Below are positions 15,901 to 27,085 of a stretch of DNA of 64,000 nucleotides, piece by piece. Origin of the DNA: Stichopus chloronotus (Eukaryota > Echinodermata > Holothuroidea > Aspidochirotida > Stichopodidae); the NCBI GenBank assembly GCA_021234535.1, contig CM037837.1, positions 1,426,001 to 1,490,000 of the forward strand. The letters run 5' to 3'. The notes beneath the pieces were generated by a model, which did no database searches, was not told the origin of the DNA, and worked only from the letters and a program-made list of their open reading frames with translations. Numbering within the stretch: position 1 is the stretch's first letter; each line of letters opens with the position of its first letter. Both the position numbers and the translations under genes were made by a program.

Positions 15901-18900
15901 GCACTACACTCACGTAGACTATAGCAACTCTCTGACATACAGTAAGCCGTACACCTGAAGGCTAAACCAAAAGACTCAAAATACATGCAGTTACTGTACC
16001 ATACAGGAGGACAGTCTCCACAATTCATACCTCTGCATCTGTTTTTAGGTTTTACAGCTGTGCAAGTAAACGTTTGAAGAAAACGTTAAACCATGATCAA
16101 TGAGTAACCAGTTATTTTTCAGCGACTGGTTTATCAAGAATTTCACAATCAACTCAAACAGAAACCGACTTTTAAGCAGTCATCATACACATCAACAGGG
16201 TTTTTATGAACAGCACTGGTTTATATCACCAACTGAGTCCCATATACAGTACATACCATCCTGCAGTTTTTGTTTCAAATCTGCTGTGTTAAAAACAGCA
16301 TCATAAGTACTCAGTGAACAATACAGTGCAATCATGTTTGCATTAATTGAAACATCATTTGTAATATCACTACCATTGCAAACGACATCGAGAGTAGAAT
16401 CTCATAATGGCATCTCAACAACAGCGTCAACTGAATCCTGCAAAGACGCAGGATTTTCAGCAATTAGCTATGTTGCCAATCTTAAATTGGAATGAGCAAA
16501 ATGTAGGCTTACAGTAGAAGTAAGGCAGGTACACACCTGCAAACAACTTACTTTCAGTGACTATGTCACTCTGCTACTGAAAAACATACTGTAGGTAGCT
16601 TACGTCAGTTCAGTTTCAGTAATAAATTTGGGTGTGTCATTCTAGTAGATGTGTCATTGTAAGTTCGCTTGCCATACTCTCATGTTACTAATGTACATTA
16701 TGGTTATTCACCCTCTATGGTATTTGTAATATTCATTAGTAATAGGTCCCCATATAGCCTAATGCAGTGGTTCCCAAGGGGGTGGGGGAAGAGACAGCAC
16801 CATCCCTTGGGGGCATATCTTCAGGGAGCCAAGGGGCAGTTAAGGGCTATGGGGGCAGTGGGGGCATTAGCAGGATATGAGACAAACCAATTGTTCAGTC
16901 AAAACATCAAAAAATAAAAATATAGTTCAATCACCATGCACCCTTATCTCACTCCTGAATAAATGTCATTGTACCCCACATCTACCATGTCGCCATTTTC
17001 AATAGCACTGCATAAAGCAATTGACTGAGTGGGCCTGTCGAAAGCACGTATAGCCTAACATTTCAAATAGCAAAACTTTTGAAAGCATAGGTTTGGCAGA
17101 TTGAAATAATGAAGTACAGTATGCCACCATTTTTTGTCATTTCAACACTAAGTCAGCATCATGGACACTCCAAGAAGTCCTTGGAGATAGCTGATTCTGT
17201 TTTGGGTTGACGTAAAGACGGTGGAATAATTTCACCCTCTGTGACAGGATTTTATGCTGGATGAATGCATCTTCACATAAGACAATATTCATTATAAAAT
17301 GCTCCCACTTTTGTAGACCTGTGGAACTGTTACAAACTTGGAATGATACTGTATACAGTATTTCCGTAAGTGCCCATTCGATGGTCACCTAATGACAATG
17401 TAGCCCCATGGATTGATAAAAAGCGAAATAGCAACCAGGGGTCTTCCACCTGCATGCATATGGTGAGTAGCAATACAACCCAAAGTACTGTAGCAGGGGC
17501 CATGTCAAGTACTGTATGAAAATTATTAAATGTGGTGCTTTTATGTAAAGAAATCGTGAAAACTCTGAATGAACAAAATTGTTCAAGCAGTTTGGAAATT
17601 AAAGCAGTGTGAAAATGTTGAGAATGGACAAATTTTCAGACAGACCAACCCAAAAATTGGCAAAGATGAAAAGGACTTTTTGCTGCTGAATTTCTGTAAA
17701 TCAGTGACATGGCAAGTACCTAAAAGTGTATACATGTTAGCGTGTAGAGTTATTTTACTACAAAACAAACTCAAAACTAATTTTTCCATTTTCGATTGTT
17801 TTTCACACAATATAAGAAGGCAATCAATACACTTTTTTAGTGAAATTGACTGTGTATTATGGCCGGTACATGGAAAATAAACTAACTCTGGTCAACAAAA
17901 CAGCAACTATACATTAACATTAGGTGTGTGCATTGTGCACTGTAAGTTGTGTACAGTATGTTAGGTCAATGTTACTGGCTGGAAAACTGAACTTTCAAAA
18001 TTGGCATCAAAAATTATGCACTCCATAGAATGCCACGATATGGGGCTTGCTTTAAAGCTAATCTATCAGACTTTCTTAAACTATAGTCTTTTGATGACAA
18101 TTCAGAGAAAAATGGAAACTATACTAAAGGGGAAATTTCAACCGCTACTTTTACCGGGCTCGAAGTAAGTGCTGGCCCGCTGGCCTGAGGCCAGTGATTC
18201 CATCGTCGGGATAGTGTAAATACTGACAAGCTAGCCCTCTGGGCCACTTGAATTTTGGCGCAGTGCGTAAACCGATACAATGTTAAAGATACAACTGTTA
18301 CACTGTGCCCTTGAAATTGTTATCGCCAAAAATTGTGACATCAAAAATCCAGCGCATTTTCTCAACTTGCGCAGCAATGCTGCTGTAGCTCACACAATTG
18401 AACTGAGGGTTTAGCCCTATGCCCTATATTCTGACACACTTTTGTTCCCACATCCCATGTTCTGACACTAAATGTTACAACACATTCATTACATCAGGCA
18501 CCATTTTGTGTCCCAGCTGTAATGCTCAGCGCAGTAATGACGCATTGATCAGCCACTGCCGTGTATGTCGAAATACAAGTGTGTCGGAACATAGAGGTGT
18601 CAAAACTTATGGCAGTCACTGAACTAAGTAGAGGTAATCTCTGTTTGTGGCGTTCCAAAATGAAAGTACAGGACTTGAAAGGTGACAAAATGTTACATGC
18701 AAAAAGCATCTAGTTGACACACTATCAAGCCTCCAACATTATCATATGCCAGTGTAGTATATTAATTTCGACATGTGATGTTGAAAAATGGTATTAGGTG
18801 TACCAGCTATGGTCTGCAGAGAAGGTTAAATCTACTTTAGTCTGTGTGATATGTAAGGATGCAATGGATAATGTTTAGATCCTGTCAGAGCTGGCTTTGG

Positions 18901-21900
18901 CTGGATCTAAATTGAAATGTGCGCTGGACTAGATTTTTGCAAATGGTGGTAAAATTAGGACATACATAGTTTGTACGTTTGAGCGTTGTACATTTTTTTT
19001 TTTTTTTTTGTTGCTGTTCTCTGTGCATGTTCAAACTTTACTATGGGCAGTATTTAAAGTGATTGCGTGCATAGGCAAAAAGTAAAGATATTGAAATTTC
19101 ATCTCCAAAAGTTTGGTAAGGCTTGTAATTACACCATTCAGACAATCTGGGAAAATAAATCTTTTTCAGTTGTTTGATTTTGCCATGTGATTTCAAATTC
19201 TTCTAACATAACGACAAAAAGTGTAGAATACGATAATGTAGTGGTTGACAGTTTTCATTCAAATCAACGGTGTGCTTCTTTGAGCTAGCCAATGGGAAGT
19301 ATACTGGTATTAAATATTCATTTACAACTAAGGATCACTGACGCCGCGGGCAAGGTTGTTTTCAGTTCGTAGGTTATTTGTAAAATACAGTGTTACCGTT
19401 CACCAAATACTACAATTCCCGATACCTACCAAGGAACAACTATTTGAGTAGTATGTTTTTGATACACTAATGGACCTGTACTGTTGCATATTCATTATGT
19501 AGGCGGTCATAGTAAGAACCGTTAATTTTCAAATATGATTTCTGTTTTTTACTGTTTTTATGCCAATCCCGTTGCTAAACGAAGTAGTTACTGTCATTTT
19601 CCTTCACTGAAAGACATAATCCATTCATGTACTACCTCGCGTGTGCATTTAAAAATAAAGAAAAGGTAACGATCAAACGTAATCTTATCTTTTTGGTTTT
19701 TCAATACACACGCAATCACTTTAAGATAATCCAAGTCAATGGACACATTGTAAAAACACTGCAGTGTTACTGATGCAACAAATCAACTCTGTTTATCAAC
19801 CTATCTTAAGAGTTTACAATGATCACTAAACCACATGCTTCACTAACTTAATTTGCGTGTCAAAGTATCGGAATGTGATATCGATAGGTGATAGTTCAGT
19901 TGGACTTGATGACCCACAGGGCAGATAGGGTGGCCAGCCCAACCGTAAAATTTTATTACTGTTTACTAGAGTGTCCACAGAATAGCTCTCCAGCTAAACC
20001 TGTTCAGTTAGAGTGCCGTGTGCAAAAGAGCAACCAAAAATCTTGTTTTCCTCCAAAAATTACACTGCAACTCACCTATAAATTAAGCCAGTCAAAATGT
20101 AATTAGGTGGAAAAAAATATGTCTATCCTAAAAAGCACACTGAAAAAATTTCTGAAAAATATCTCAAAAAATGAAGAAAGAGAAGGCTTTCGAAAAAAGT
20201 TGACGACATCAGCCTCATTCTAATACCTCACACACCTGGTGTGTGAGCTAAAAATAACGATCGTTTTGCAACGATTTGCATTCGAACATAATAAAACCCA
20301 GTTCCGCGATATGAACGTTTCTCCCTTCAACTTAATAGAACGAACACATTGTTTATGCACTGTATGTCTGTGTGTATTATGCTTCATATGCTGTGCAGTG
20401 TAGTGTCATGCATGCCAATGACCAGTATGCTAGTAATGTTGGAAATCTGCAAATTCTTCCCGATAACCATGAGGGCTATGCTAACGGTAACTTAGCCTAA
20501 GCCTAGCCTTATTAAATACCATAGCAGTGGAGAGGGAAGTTTTTGTCGTAAAATACCTTTTTACTCTCTGAGACGACTAGAATTGTGAGGAGAATAAAAA
20601 AATCGACTACCAGTAAAAGTAAATGTGGAATTCAAAAGATTTCAGTTGTATCTCATGACTTTATTTGGAGGCTAGGCCTAACACTGACTTATGAAACAGT
20701 AACACTAAGGCCAGGCCTGGACATAATTGTTAAATGTTCAAAGTTCGAGGAGACAAGGCCTCGGACTTTTTGTAATAATGGCTGCATTGAAGATGAGGAA
20801 GAAGAAAATTTACGATTTAATTAGATATGGTCAATTTTCATTGTTTTCTGAGGCCATCAATTCACAAAGTAATATTTTCTCATTTTTAATTCCCTGTACT
20901 TAAAATGCATGTGCATTGATTTTGAAAATTTCAGTAACATTGGGCAGCAAAATGTATGTGCCATTATGTTACAAAACCAACAGTATGTACCACGCTGTAG
21001 CAAATTGTGTGCACAATATTTTGTTGCATTGGAAAGGTCCCGAGAGCAGTAGCTTACCACTTTGATATGCCTTATAAGTTATGTTTCTCCAAGCAATTCA
21101 TGCCTTTTATTGGGAGAAAATGGAGCAAAACTATTTATTTGACTAACTATGCTGAGTATTTCTTATTATTTTCTGTTTTTAATGAACTACCTGTAAAACT
21201 ACTTATTACGTGGTGATTTCCAGATTTTCACTAAAATCGGACTTTGAAATCTCTAGTTTTGCTACAGTGCACATAGAATACCAATCTCTTATTGTTCTAG
21301 CCGGGAAACTCAGTTTACACATACTGATCGTGCACTGTAAATGCAGTACCTAACACAAGTGTTATAAATTTAGTATAATTTGTCATGGAAAATGGACCAG
21401 TGAAATATGGTAGGGCCAGTGGAGTTCAAAAGTTACTGGCCCTGCTGGCCAGTGATTTTTTTTACCCTTAAGTTGAGGCCTGTTTTATCGACTGCTAACA
21501 GCTCCCACGAAACAATAGCAGATACAGCACGCTTACAAGTGCAGAGACCTTCCCAATGAAACCAAGATTGTTATTGTAGTATGCTGCCATCATTTTTGGT
21601 GGCAATTTTGTTTTCCAGCAATTGAAACAAGATGTTGGTAAGCAAAGATCTGGGTGCCCAGAACAAGGCTTTTCCTAGGTATATTTGACAATTCATTGCT
21701 GACGAAATTGATCAGAATGATTACAAATTGGTTGACTAACTCAGATATTCTTCCACTCCAAAGTTAATTTTAAAAATATTATCCTTAAATAAAAGGACTG
21801 AACATTGCCCCACAATTTTTCACCACAGTGCCATGTTTCCACACCATCGAAAACATAAACACGGAAGTAATGACATGACTAGTAACAGTAATGAATGGGA

Positions 21901-23315
21901 CATTATGAACTTGCCAGGGGGCATTCCATGTGCAGCCAAACGCCAAAGTCACCCTGATGTGTTTTTTAGCTGTCATACGCCAAGTTGTTAACGTTCATAA
22001 GCCAACAAACACGGGTGCTATAAACCTCATAATGCAACATCATACATAACCTGCTGTACAATGATTGTGCTTCCAACTTGAAACATAGAGTTACACACGT
22101 TCTTTCATATTTGTCAGGAAATAATCATATTTTGAAGTGGATTTCATATGAAATAAATGGAAACATACTTCAGCATACTTTTGCAGCTTTGGCTTTGACT
22201 CAGAAGTAGTTTGCAGTACAAATTATACAGAGATAAGGGTACTTTCAAGTTGTATGGAAAGGTTCATTTGTTTAGTGCACACAGGCGTGCCGAGGAAAAC
22301 ATTTTACCAGCTCCGCCAGGAAAGAGTCAGCGCTCACACCGAAGATCTTCGCATTGTAGTGCATGGAATGCAGACTGGTGAACTTGTGTTTGGCTGAATC
22401 GCTGGTGGCCCGCATGATTGTGAACGCATTAATTGAGAGGAGTGTACAAACACGGTTCCCTCATTTCATGTCAAGCTGGGGGGGGGGGGAGTTTGAACAA
22501 AACCAGTTTAAAGCCAAAGTGCATTCCATGTCAGGCCCATGCCGAAATTTTTTCCAAAAAAACAATAGAAAAATGCCAGCTCCACGCCGAAGATCTTCAG
22601 TTCTGAGGGCACGAAATGGGTTTAAAGGGGGATTTAAAGGGGGACTGGATTTAAAGGAGGTGCTGTGTTAAGAAAATTGGGGAACCAATGGCCTAATGTA
22701 TTACTATGCTGGTACATTATGCTGGTACGCTATGCAGGTACAGTATGTTGCACAGGCTAAGTACCAAAATATTGTTGGCTTTTGCCAAGTGAATAAATGC
22801 AGCCTAGGCTATGTAGTATTAGCCCTATATAAATAACCCCAGGCCAGTGACTGTGACAAGTAAAAGTATGGGCATAGCGATGTGGGTTTGTGTTTACCGG
22901 TCCGGTCACTTGTTTGCATGAGTCAGTTAAACTTAAAGCAACTCTTGCGCTGCAGTCCATTGTATACTATTAATAATGATATAACTGCAACTGCGGTAGG
23001 CGTAACTCAATGTTAGGCTGGACCTAACTTAACATTAGGCCTACACAGTAACAAATATAGCATAGACTACACACTTGACTTATAGCTACCAGCAAGCGTC
23101 TTTAACAAACTTCTTCAACTGGGTTACAACCAACATTAGCCTAGGCCTACGAACCCAGTGATGCAACTAGAGGAAAGCACGGACATTACCGTGAGGTTAT
23201 CCTCGATAACCAATGGCATTTGACGACGTTTGAACATAGTAACTTGTCGTGGCATTGGACGATGCATTAAGCCATTCAATGCGGCTGGGCAGACGGAGAC
23301 CAACTTAGCCTTCAT
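778..23315 (-). CDS. GGNBP2: GGNBP2 (gametogenetin-binding protein 2), 5' seven coding exons, partial
   Basis: Seven minus-strand segments with consensus splice sites join in phase to about 300 codons: 23315-23190, 15825-15724, 11644-11532, 10842-10696, 6250-6152, 5040-4930 and 981-778. The product follows vertebrate GGNBP2 in order: a start like MARLVAVC, then LTMVMEMPD, VPCVGCRRS, NKRCQLHSLDSHK, WVDIW, FCSECKSKV, LYQGLRYCP and LCETDFIEKL. Cysteine and histidine pairs (C108/C111, C235/C238, C272, H276, H277, H279, C282) fit the zinc-finger-like character that gave the alias ZNF403. The vertebrate protein is near 700 residues, so more than half, including the acidic and lysine-rich C-terminal part, lies left of the window. 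In mammals it binds gametogenetin and is linked to spermatogenesis, placenta and tumour suppression; the biochemical activity is not settled. No frameshift or stop is seen. Identity is firm; exact mRNA ends are unknown. Confidence 0.93.
982..4929 (-). other. GGNBP2 intron 6
   Basis: About 3.9 kb of AT-rich intron. A short CGGTGGTTCTTAACC at 1210-1224 resembles the ends of hAT-type elements, but no partner end was found. A G-run followed by a purine-rich stretch lies near 4230-4275. No other coding block was recognised. Confidence 0.65.
4930..5040 (-). CDS. GGNBP2: GGNBP2 coding exon 6
   Basis: Residues 196 (end) to 232 plus two bases: NWVDIWAAMEKPCREEV then ACTLKATTDAYLSKH. This matches the vertebrate CWMDVWELMSQECRDEV and SSCLLETLETYLRKHR. 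The acceptor is ctgttgcag and the donor gtgagt. Phase 2 on both sides restores S196 and R233 across the junctions. Confidence 0.92.
5041..6151 (-). other. GGNBP2 intron 5
   Basis: A 1.1 kb AT-rich intron between exons 5 and 6. No repeats or motifs were recognised apart from a short TTAATTAAGTAA-type repeat near 5930-5950. Confidence 0.65.
6152..6250 (-). CDS. GGNBP2: GGNBP2 coding exon 5
   Basis: Residues 163 (end) to 195 plus two bases: EKLSDVVDSIHKNRK then NKRCQLHSLDSHK. This is nearly identical to the vertebrate KLNDMIDAIPKSKKNKRCQLHSLDTHK core, one of the most conserved blocks of the protein, with a basic run that could serve as a nuclear localisation signal (inference). The acceptor is ccatttcag, the donor gtaagt, and phase is 2 at both ends. 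The frame is short and overlaps misleading open frames in other phases. Confidence 0.93.
6251..10695 (-). other. GGNBP2 intron 4
   Basis: A 4.4 kb intron. A slightly GC-richer, possibly transposon-derived segment lies around 7920-8170. Nothing further was recognised, and no open frame resembles a known protein. Confidence 0.6.
10696..10842 (-). CDS. GGNBP2: GGNBP2 coding exon 4
   Basis: It encodes the end of S114 through the first two bases of G163: MEELFNRLKEQ, then EPLLITPRAEISVTHEVLYD and SILSVQG. This aligns with the vertebrate VERLFSQL, ALEPLTVGPKGVLSVT and TLFYVHG. The acceptor is gatttcag, the donor gtgaga, and phase is 2 at both ends. Base composition is clearly higher in GC than the surrounding intron. 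Confidence 0.93.
10843..11531 (-). other. GGNBP2 intron 3, mostly a transposon copy
   Basis: A 0.69 kb intron. About 410 bp of it (11048-11460) is a copy of a dispersed element that also occurs at 28589-28983 and is described separately. Confidence 0.65.
11048..11460. mobile_element. Dispersed element with GTCACACTA ends, copy 1
   Basis: Bounded by GGGTCACACTATG on the left and CTAGTGTGACAT on the right. It is collinear with 28589-28983 in blocks such as ACTTTAGCAT, CAGCAA-GCCTCA, TTTTTGACCAAATTT and TAAGCTG-AACTT. It fills most of GGNBP2 intron 3. Confidence 0.65.
11532..11644 (-). CDS. GGNBP2: GGNBP2 coding exon 3
   Basis: Residues 77-113 plus two bases of S114. It reads KIGLLSRDELAAALMV and then HDCVPCVGCRR, aligning with the vertebrate GML..QDLSIAMVV and LVPCVGCRRS block. 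The CVGC pair (C108, C111) is one of the best conserved sites of the family. The acceptor ends ctttttcag, the donor is gtaggg, and the end phase is 2, matching exon 4. Confidence 0.93.
12088..12615. repeat. Diverged direct duplication, about 130 bp each
   Basis: The segments near 12088-12225 and 12490-12615 share CCAACTTACTGT, TCTCTCA, TTCAAAGGA and AAAACTGTGTCCT in the same order. They are separated by about 265 bp of unrelated sequence in GGNBP2 intron 2. Confidence 0.6.
13815..14072. mobile_element. Family C element, older copy in reverse orientation
   Basis: It starts AGGGAAATAGGGC after TTAA (13811-13814) and ends TTATTCCC before TTAA (14073-14076). The inside matches the reverse complement of 55018-55362 in blocks such as GTTAAACCATTCAGT, CAATAAACAT and TTCTTGAAGAGAAG. 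It is about 258 bp, so it has internal deletions and is well diverged. Confidence 0.75.
15724..15825 (-). CDS. GGNBP2: GGNBP2 coding exon 2
   Basis: Thirty-four codons, residues 43-76, starting MVMEMPDIDTL and ending RVTDFQE. The acceptor is a pyrimidine-rich tract ending cttttcag and the donor is gtaagt; both ends are phase 0. MVMEMPD aligns with MVMEFPD of the vertebrate protein. The rest is acidic and low in conservation, with C55, C62 and C63. Confidence 0.9.
16765..16915. mobile_element. hAT-like remnant
   Basis: CAGTGGTTCCCAA at 16765-16777 is a typical hAT terminal sequence and is followed by a G-rich segment. No matching right end was found, so this is a truncated copy. Confidence 0.4.
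19058..19720. mobile_element. TTAA-flanked non-autonomous element, family B, copy 1
   Basis: A 663 bp element with ends AGTGATTGCGTG and its complement CACGCAATCACT, TTAA at 19054-19057 and 19721-19724. It is collinear with 38594-39258. It contains a conserved AGCCAATG (CCAAT-type) word. There is no open frame of note. Confidence 0.85.
23190..23315 (-). CDS. GGNBP2: GGNBP2 coding exon 1 (start codon)
   Basis: It encodes residues 1-42, beginning MKAKLVSVC and ending FKRRQMPLVIEDNLT, matching the vertebrate start (MARLVAVC, then ERRQIPLYIDDTLT). The donor is gtaatg at 23189-23184 and the exon ends in phase 0. The ATG at 23315 is preferred because it aligns with the family start. The frame stays open upstream to another ATG at 23405 whose extra 30 residues have no family counterpart, so that stretch is taken as 5' UTR. 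The insert between VSVC and FKRRQ is longer than in vertebrates. Confidence 0.88.
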
Positions 23316-23978
23316 ACTGATGAAATTTAAGTTGAGGTATAACAAATTCAGATGAAGGTCGACTGAAGAATGATTTCCAAATAAATCCTGTAGACTGAGG
23401 AGCACTGATAATACTTGGTAGGGCCTTATTCAGCTGCATCAGCCTTAACCAGGCCAGAGCTTACTGTACAGTGTATTGTACCGTCGTCCGAACAGGGTAA
23501 ATTTTGAGATCAGCTGGAAAAATGATGTATTTCCCAACACCGCGCAAAGTCGGTCTTAGCTTTGTATGATGCAAGTTCAGCAAAATACGCGTGTAGGAGT
23601 GGTGCGGAAAGGAATGCAGCCAACGCGGTGATTTACATGTGGTAGCCTTACACTTTGTGGACGAGCGCCATCTGTTATATTCTGCTTCAGAAAGGATACT
23701 GCAAGGAGAAACTGAGGGTATCATTCAACCTCGGCTATACCAGGGAGGTGCAACCTACTCCCTGTCTATACCTTGGTTTTTAACACGAAGGACTGTCACC
23801 GTACGGGCTCAGCGAGGGATTGAAGGGGGAGGGGGATAGGGCATTTAGACAGGCAGTGAGAGATATTTGAATGGGTAAAATCATTTGAAAATCAGGAAGA
23901 CTATCATTTATGTTACTCAGACCAAACATCAACATTCGGAGAGAAATGTTATCAACCAAGTTAAGCTTAATTAGATCG

Positions 23979-24234
23979 AGGCAGTAACTCATCACCCCAA
24001 GCTATATTTTTGGCTTCCGGAAAGTAAAATTCTCAACTGATTCTAAGTTACAGTACTCTTTGTTTGACAGCAAATTCGAAAGATGCAGAGTAGCTCATGT
24101 TAAACAGCATACACAGGGATTCATTGTTTTGATTACACATGTGGAGGAATTTTAGCTGAGGCTGAGGGAGGCGCTACACGCAACTTACGCAAGTGGTTAG
24201 GATAATGAAACTGTCTGGGGTGATGAGTTTTGTC
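23979..24234. mobile_element. Family D element, older copy
   Basis: A 256 bp segment collinear with 60516-60766: CATCACCCCAAGCTATAT near the left, then TCTAAGTTACAGTACTCT, GATTACACATGTGGAGGAAT and CTGTCTGGGGTGATG. The terminal repeats are eroded and no target duplication remains. Confidence 0.75.
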
Positions 24235-24336
24235 TTGTAATTTGAATCCTCTTAAGTTAATTTAATTTTTTTCAATTTATGTATATTTTTTAGGGCAGTA
24301 ATAATCTAAACTATAGTAGATACAATCATCAGTACG

Positions 24337-24395
24337 GGTCAACCAAATTCTGGGAGGGGAGGTCAACCAAATTCTGGGAGGGGGGGGGGAGGACA
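24337..24395. repeat. Short G-rich tandem duplication
   Basis: GGTCAACCAAATTCTGGGAG is present twice in direct succession, the second copy followed by a longer G run. This is probably replication slippage. Confidence 0.8.
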
Positions 24396-26241
24396 AATCA
24401 TGATGAGTTTGCTTGCTGGGCATGTAATGCTCAATAGGGGAATGTGAGAGGGGGATCTCCTTCCATTTTATGGAAACTAATTTTCCAAATGACATTGTTA
24501 AAACATCATAGCGAAACTTAGTTACCTACTTTTTCTTGTTTTGTCAATGGTGTCATAATTTTTCTTTCTGAAAATGGATCTGAAAACCTTTCACGGTTGT
24601 TCGGAAAATATAGCTCAATAAAGTTATGTTCACCCCACTGGCATGGTTAGTTCAACATTCTGGGAAAAACCCTTCTTGCAAAGTCATGCAAATAATCTTT
24701 GGTTCATGGTTGGGACGGTAAACACCTAGAAATACTCACTGTGTGAGATGTCTAGCGGAGGGTGCATTCTACCATATCGTCATTTCTCTCTAAAAAATTT
24801 CTTTGCTCCTAACCGGACCCCTTTGAACCTTGTATTTTGGGGAATAGTGGGACCGGAACCCTTGGACCCCTCTCCCGCATTCTCTCCTGTGTAGCACATT
24901 GGCACCGTTTTTCGCACCTTACAAATATTGGAAGGTGTGGGGGTTAAGGGAACATTCCCCCCTCCACTTTTTTCATTGTGGAATGTGCCCCTATGGTTCC
25001 CACACCGGTTTCCTTCTCCACTGTACACACTCATATCCAAGCCAAGGGACATTAAATGTTTTGCAAATTTGGGGTGGGGCTTACACCCCTGTATCGAACA
25101 CCAATAGTACCATCCATCTGAATTTTTAAACGCATTTGCAGACAAAAAATATGGCTTCATTGACAAACTTTGTGAGGAGGGAAGGGGGAGAAGTGTGCCC
25201 CCGAACCGTTGGGCGCGACACCACTGATCTGGGGTGCATGCAACCAGTTTATGTTTTATCATGTATTTCCTTAAAAAAAAATCACTGTAGGACTGCAGAT
25301 AGTTTCATAGGTTTATTTAGCCTTACCCAGATTTGCATTTTCCTTTATTTTCATGTACATAAGTCTCCGATTGGAGGTATTATACCAAGTTGCACTCTTG
25401 ATTAAAATCAAAGACCGGTATAGACACTGGCAGAACTTTGCCTGTTGAAAGTATATCGTTTGATTGCGCCCTAAAGACTTCCGTTTTCATCTACAATTAG
25501 ATTGGTCGATATTACTATTTCGAACTTTGGATAACTTCATTTTGGACAACTATTTTTTAATTAGAATTTATTTTTGAGGTATCGCTACTTTAAATTTGAA
25601 TATTTCTAACTCATCTGACATTCACTTAACCTTTTATTTATTTCGAAATATCTGTAATTACTTTTTTCATATCAATCAGTTTTCCATTTCATAAATTAAA
25701 GATATCTGCAATACAATTTTCGATATTACAAAATGTATTCAAGATATCTCTCCTTGAGATATCTGCAATGAATTGCAGATATATTGAATTAAATTGAGGA
25801 CATTCAAAAATGTTGAATACATGCATAAATCACGGTTCCGACTAGACACAGCCTCCAAGTTTTAGTGTTAAGGTAGCATACACCTATTAATTGTCCCCCA
25901 TTGATTTACCCACCAAACCTTAAATTGATGTGGTCTTCAAAGCCATATAAGTTTACACCGTGATGTGTGAGCTACCACTCTAAGGGAAGATGACATTTTG
26001 AACATTCATTGCACTTTCAACATTCCGTACCTTAGGGGGTTGATTCTATACGTTAGAGGTCAACAAACTTTTCGACGTGAGTGACGAAGTTTTATGCAAA
26101 TGCCTACCTAAACTTTTGTAAAAGGCCGTAACAGCGGCAAATTACATCAATTGCCTCAATTTTCACATTCCATATTCCTCAACCCACCTGCTCCCACATC
26201 CATATCACACTATAGCTGCTATATGATATGCTATACCTTAA

Positions 26242-26876
26242 AGGGGAAATCAGAATCTGACTGAGAAAATTCATCTTAAGTTGATTTTTCTTTCTAAACT
26301 GATTGTTCACCGAAATAAAGAGACGTTGGGAGGTGTTTGGCGGTAGGAGAAACGGTAATTATTGCGTTAATTACTGTTGAATGAGAACTCTTAATATTTG
26401 TCGGGTACAAAAAATAAACGTTCATGTACGAGACAAGACAGCCTCCTCTATGCGATGACCAATCACAGCGTAAGACTGAGACTGACGTTATATGAATAAA
26501 CATAACCAAATGTTTACGGTTCCCATGCTGTTCGTGCATTGCGCAATGCTAAGTAAACAAGAGTTTAGTGATAGTTGATGATACATACAGCACACGTAGG
26601 CTACGTATGAAACTGTTCAGCCACACCTCCTCGTACCTTGAAAAGGTGATAGTATTGTATATTCATGTTTGATTCGATGAATATGAATGTTACAGACTTT
26701 CGGAGTTCTTCACCGATTTTTTTTTTTTTTTTTTTTTTGCGAATTTGACTCGTTTCTCGATATTGTCCACATGTTTTGAGATAATCTTGATCATATTTGT
26801 TAGTTATAACTCATTGTACGACACCGGTGGGGAATTGTAATGAAATAAATTGTGAAAATAAACCCTGATTTCCCCT
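26242..26876. mobile_element. TTAA-flanked non-autonomous element, family A, copy 1
   Basis: A 635 bp element bounded by AGGGGAAATCAG and its complement, with TTAA on both sides (26238-26241 and 26877-26880). It is highly similar over its whole length to 41008-41631. There is no coding capacity. TTAA duplication is the hallmark of piggyBac-type transposases, so this is probably a MITE moved by one (inference). A poly(T) of about 20 near 26718 is absent from the other copy. Confidence 0.85.
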
Positions 26877-27071
26877 TTAAGGCCCATTACGAACTCGCAC
26901 GTTGCGTTCATCCCATTTTATTTGGGCCTACTACGTTTCTATATATGGCGCACCGTGACTGGCGTGGCAAAATTTTGGAAAAATTTAAAATCTACCACGG
27001 CACCTTTGCCCATTTAGTTCCCCTGCTTGTCTCACGGCCATACCATGTCGTTCGTGGCGGGGTCAAAGTTG

Positions 27072-27085
27072 GTTGCCGTGACAAC
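27072..27085. promoter_or_regulatory. RFX-like X-box motif
   Basis: GTTGCCGTGACAAC fits the X-box pattern RYYNYY-N2-RRNRAC bound by RFX factors. It lies in a GC-richer, repeat-poor block (26880-27240), about 3.8 kb upstream of the GGNBP2 start codon. It is only a motif match and could be chance. Confidence 0.3.

Larger units (their letters stand above)
15826..23189 (-). other. GGNBP2 intron 1
   Basis: A 7.4 kb first intron. It holds a hAT-like remnant (16765-16915), a full TTAA-flanked element of family B (19058-19720), a pair of similar TGGCC-rich motifs near 18155-18205 and 21410-21470, and a G-rich degenerate segment at 22440-22690. No extra exon was recognised. Confidence 0.65.

Noticed and set aside
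24780..25262. 160-codon open frame on the minus strand, the longest single frame in the window
   Set aside because: No recognisable domain; the composition is that of G-rich degenerate repeat DNA, and no splice or start context supports it.
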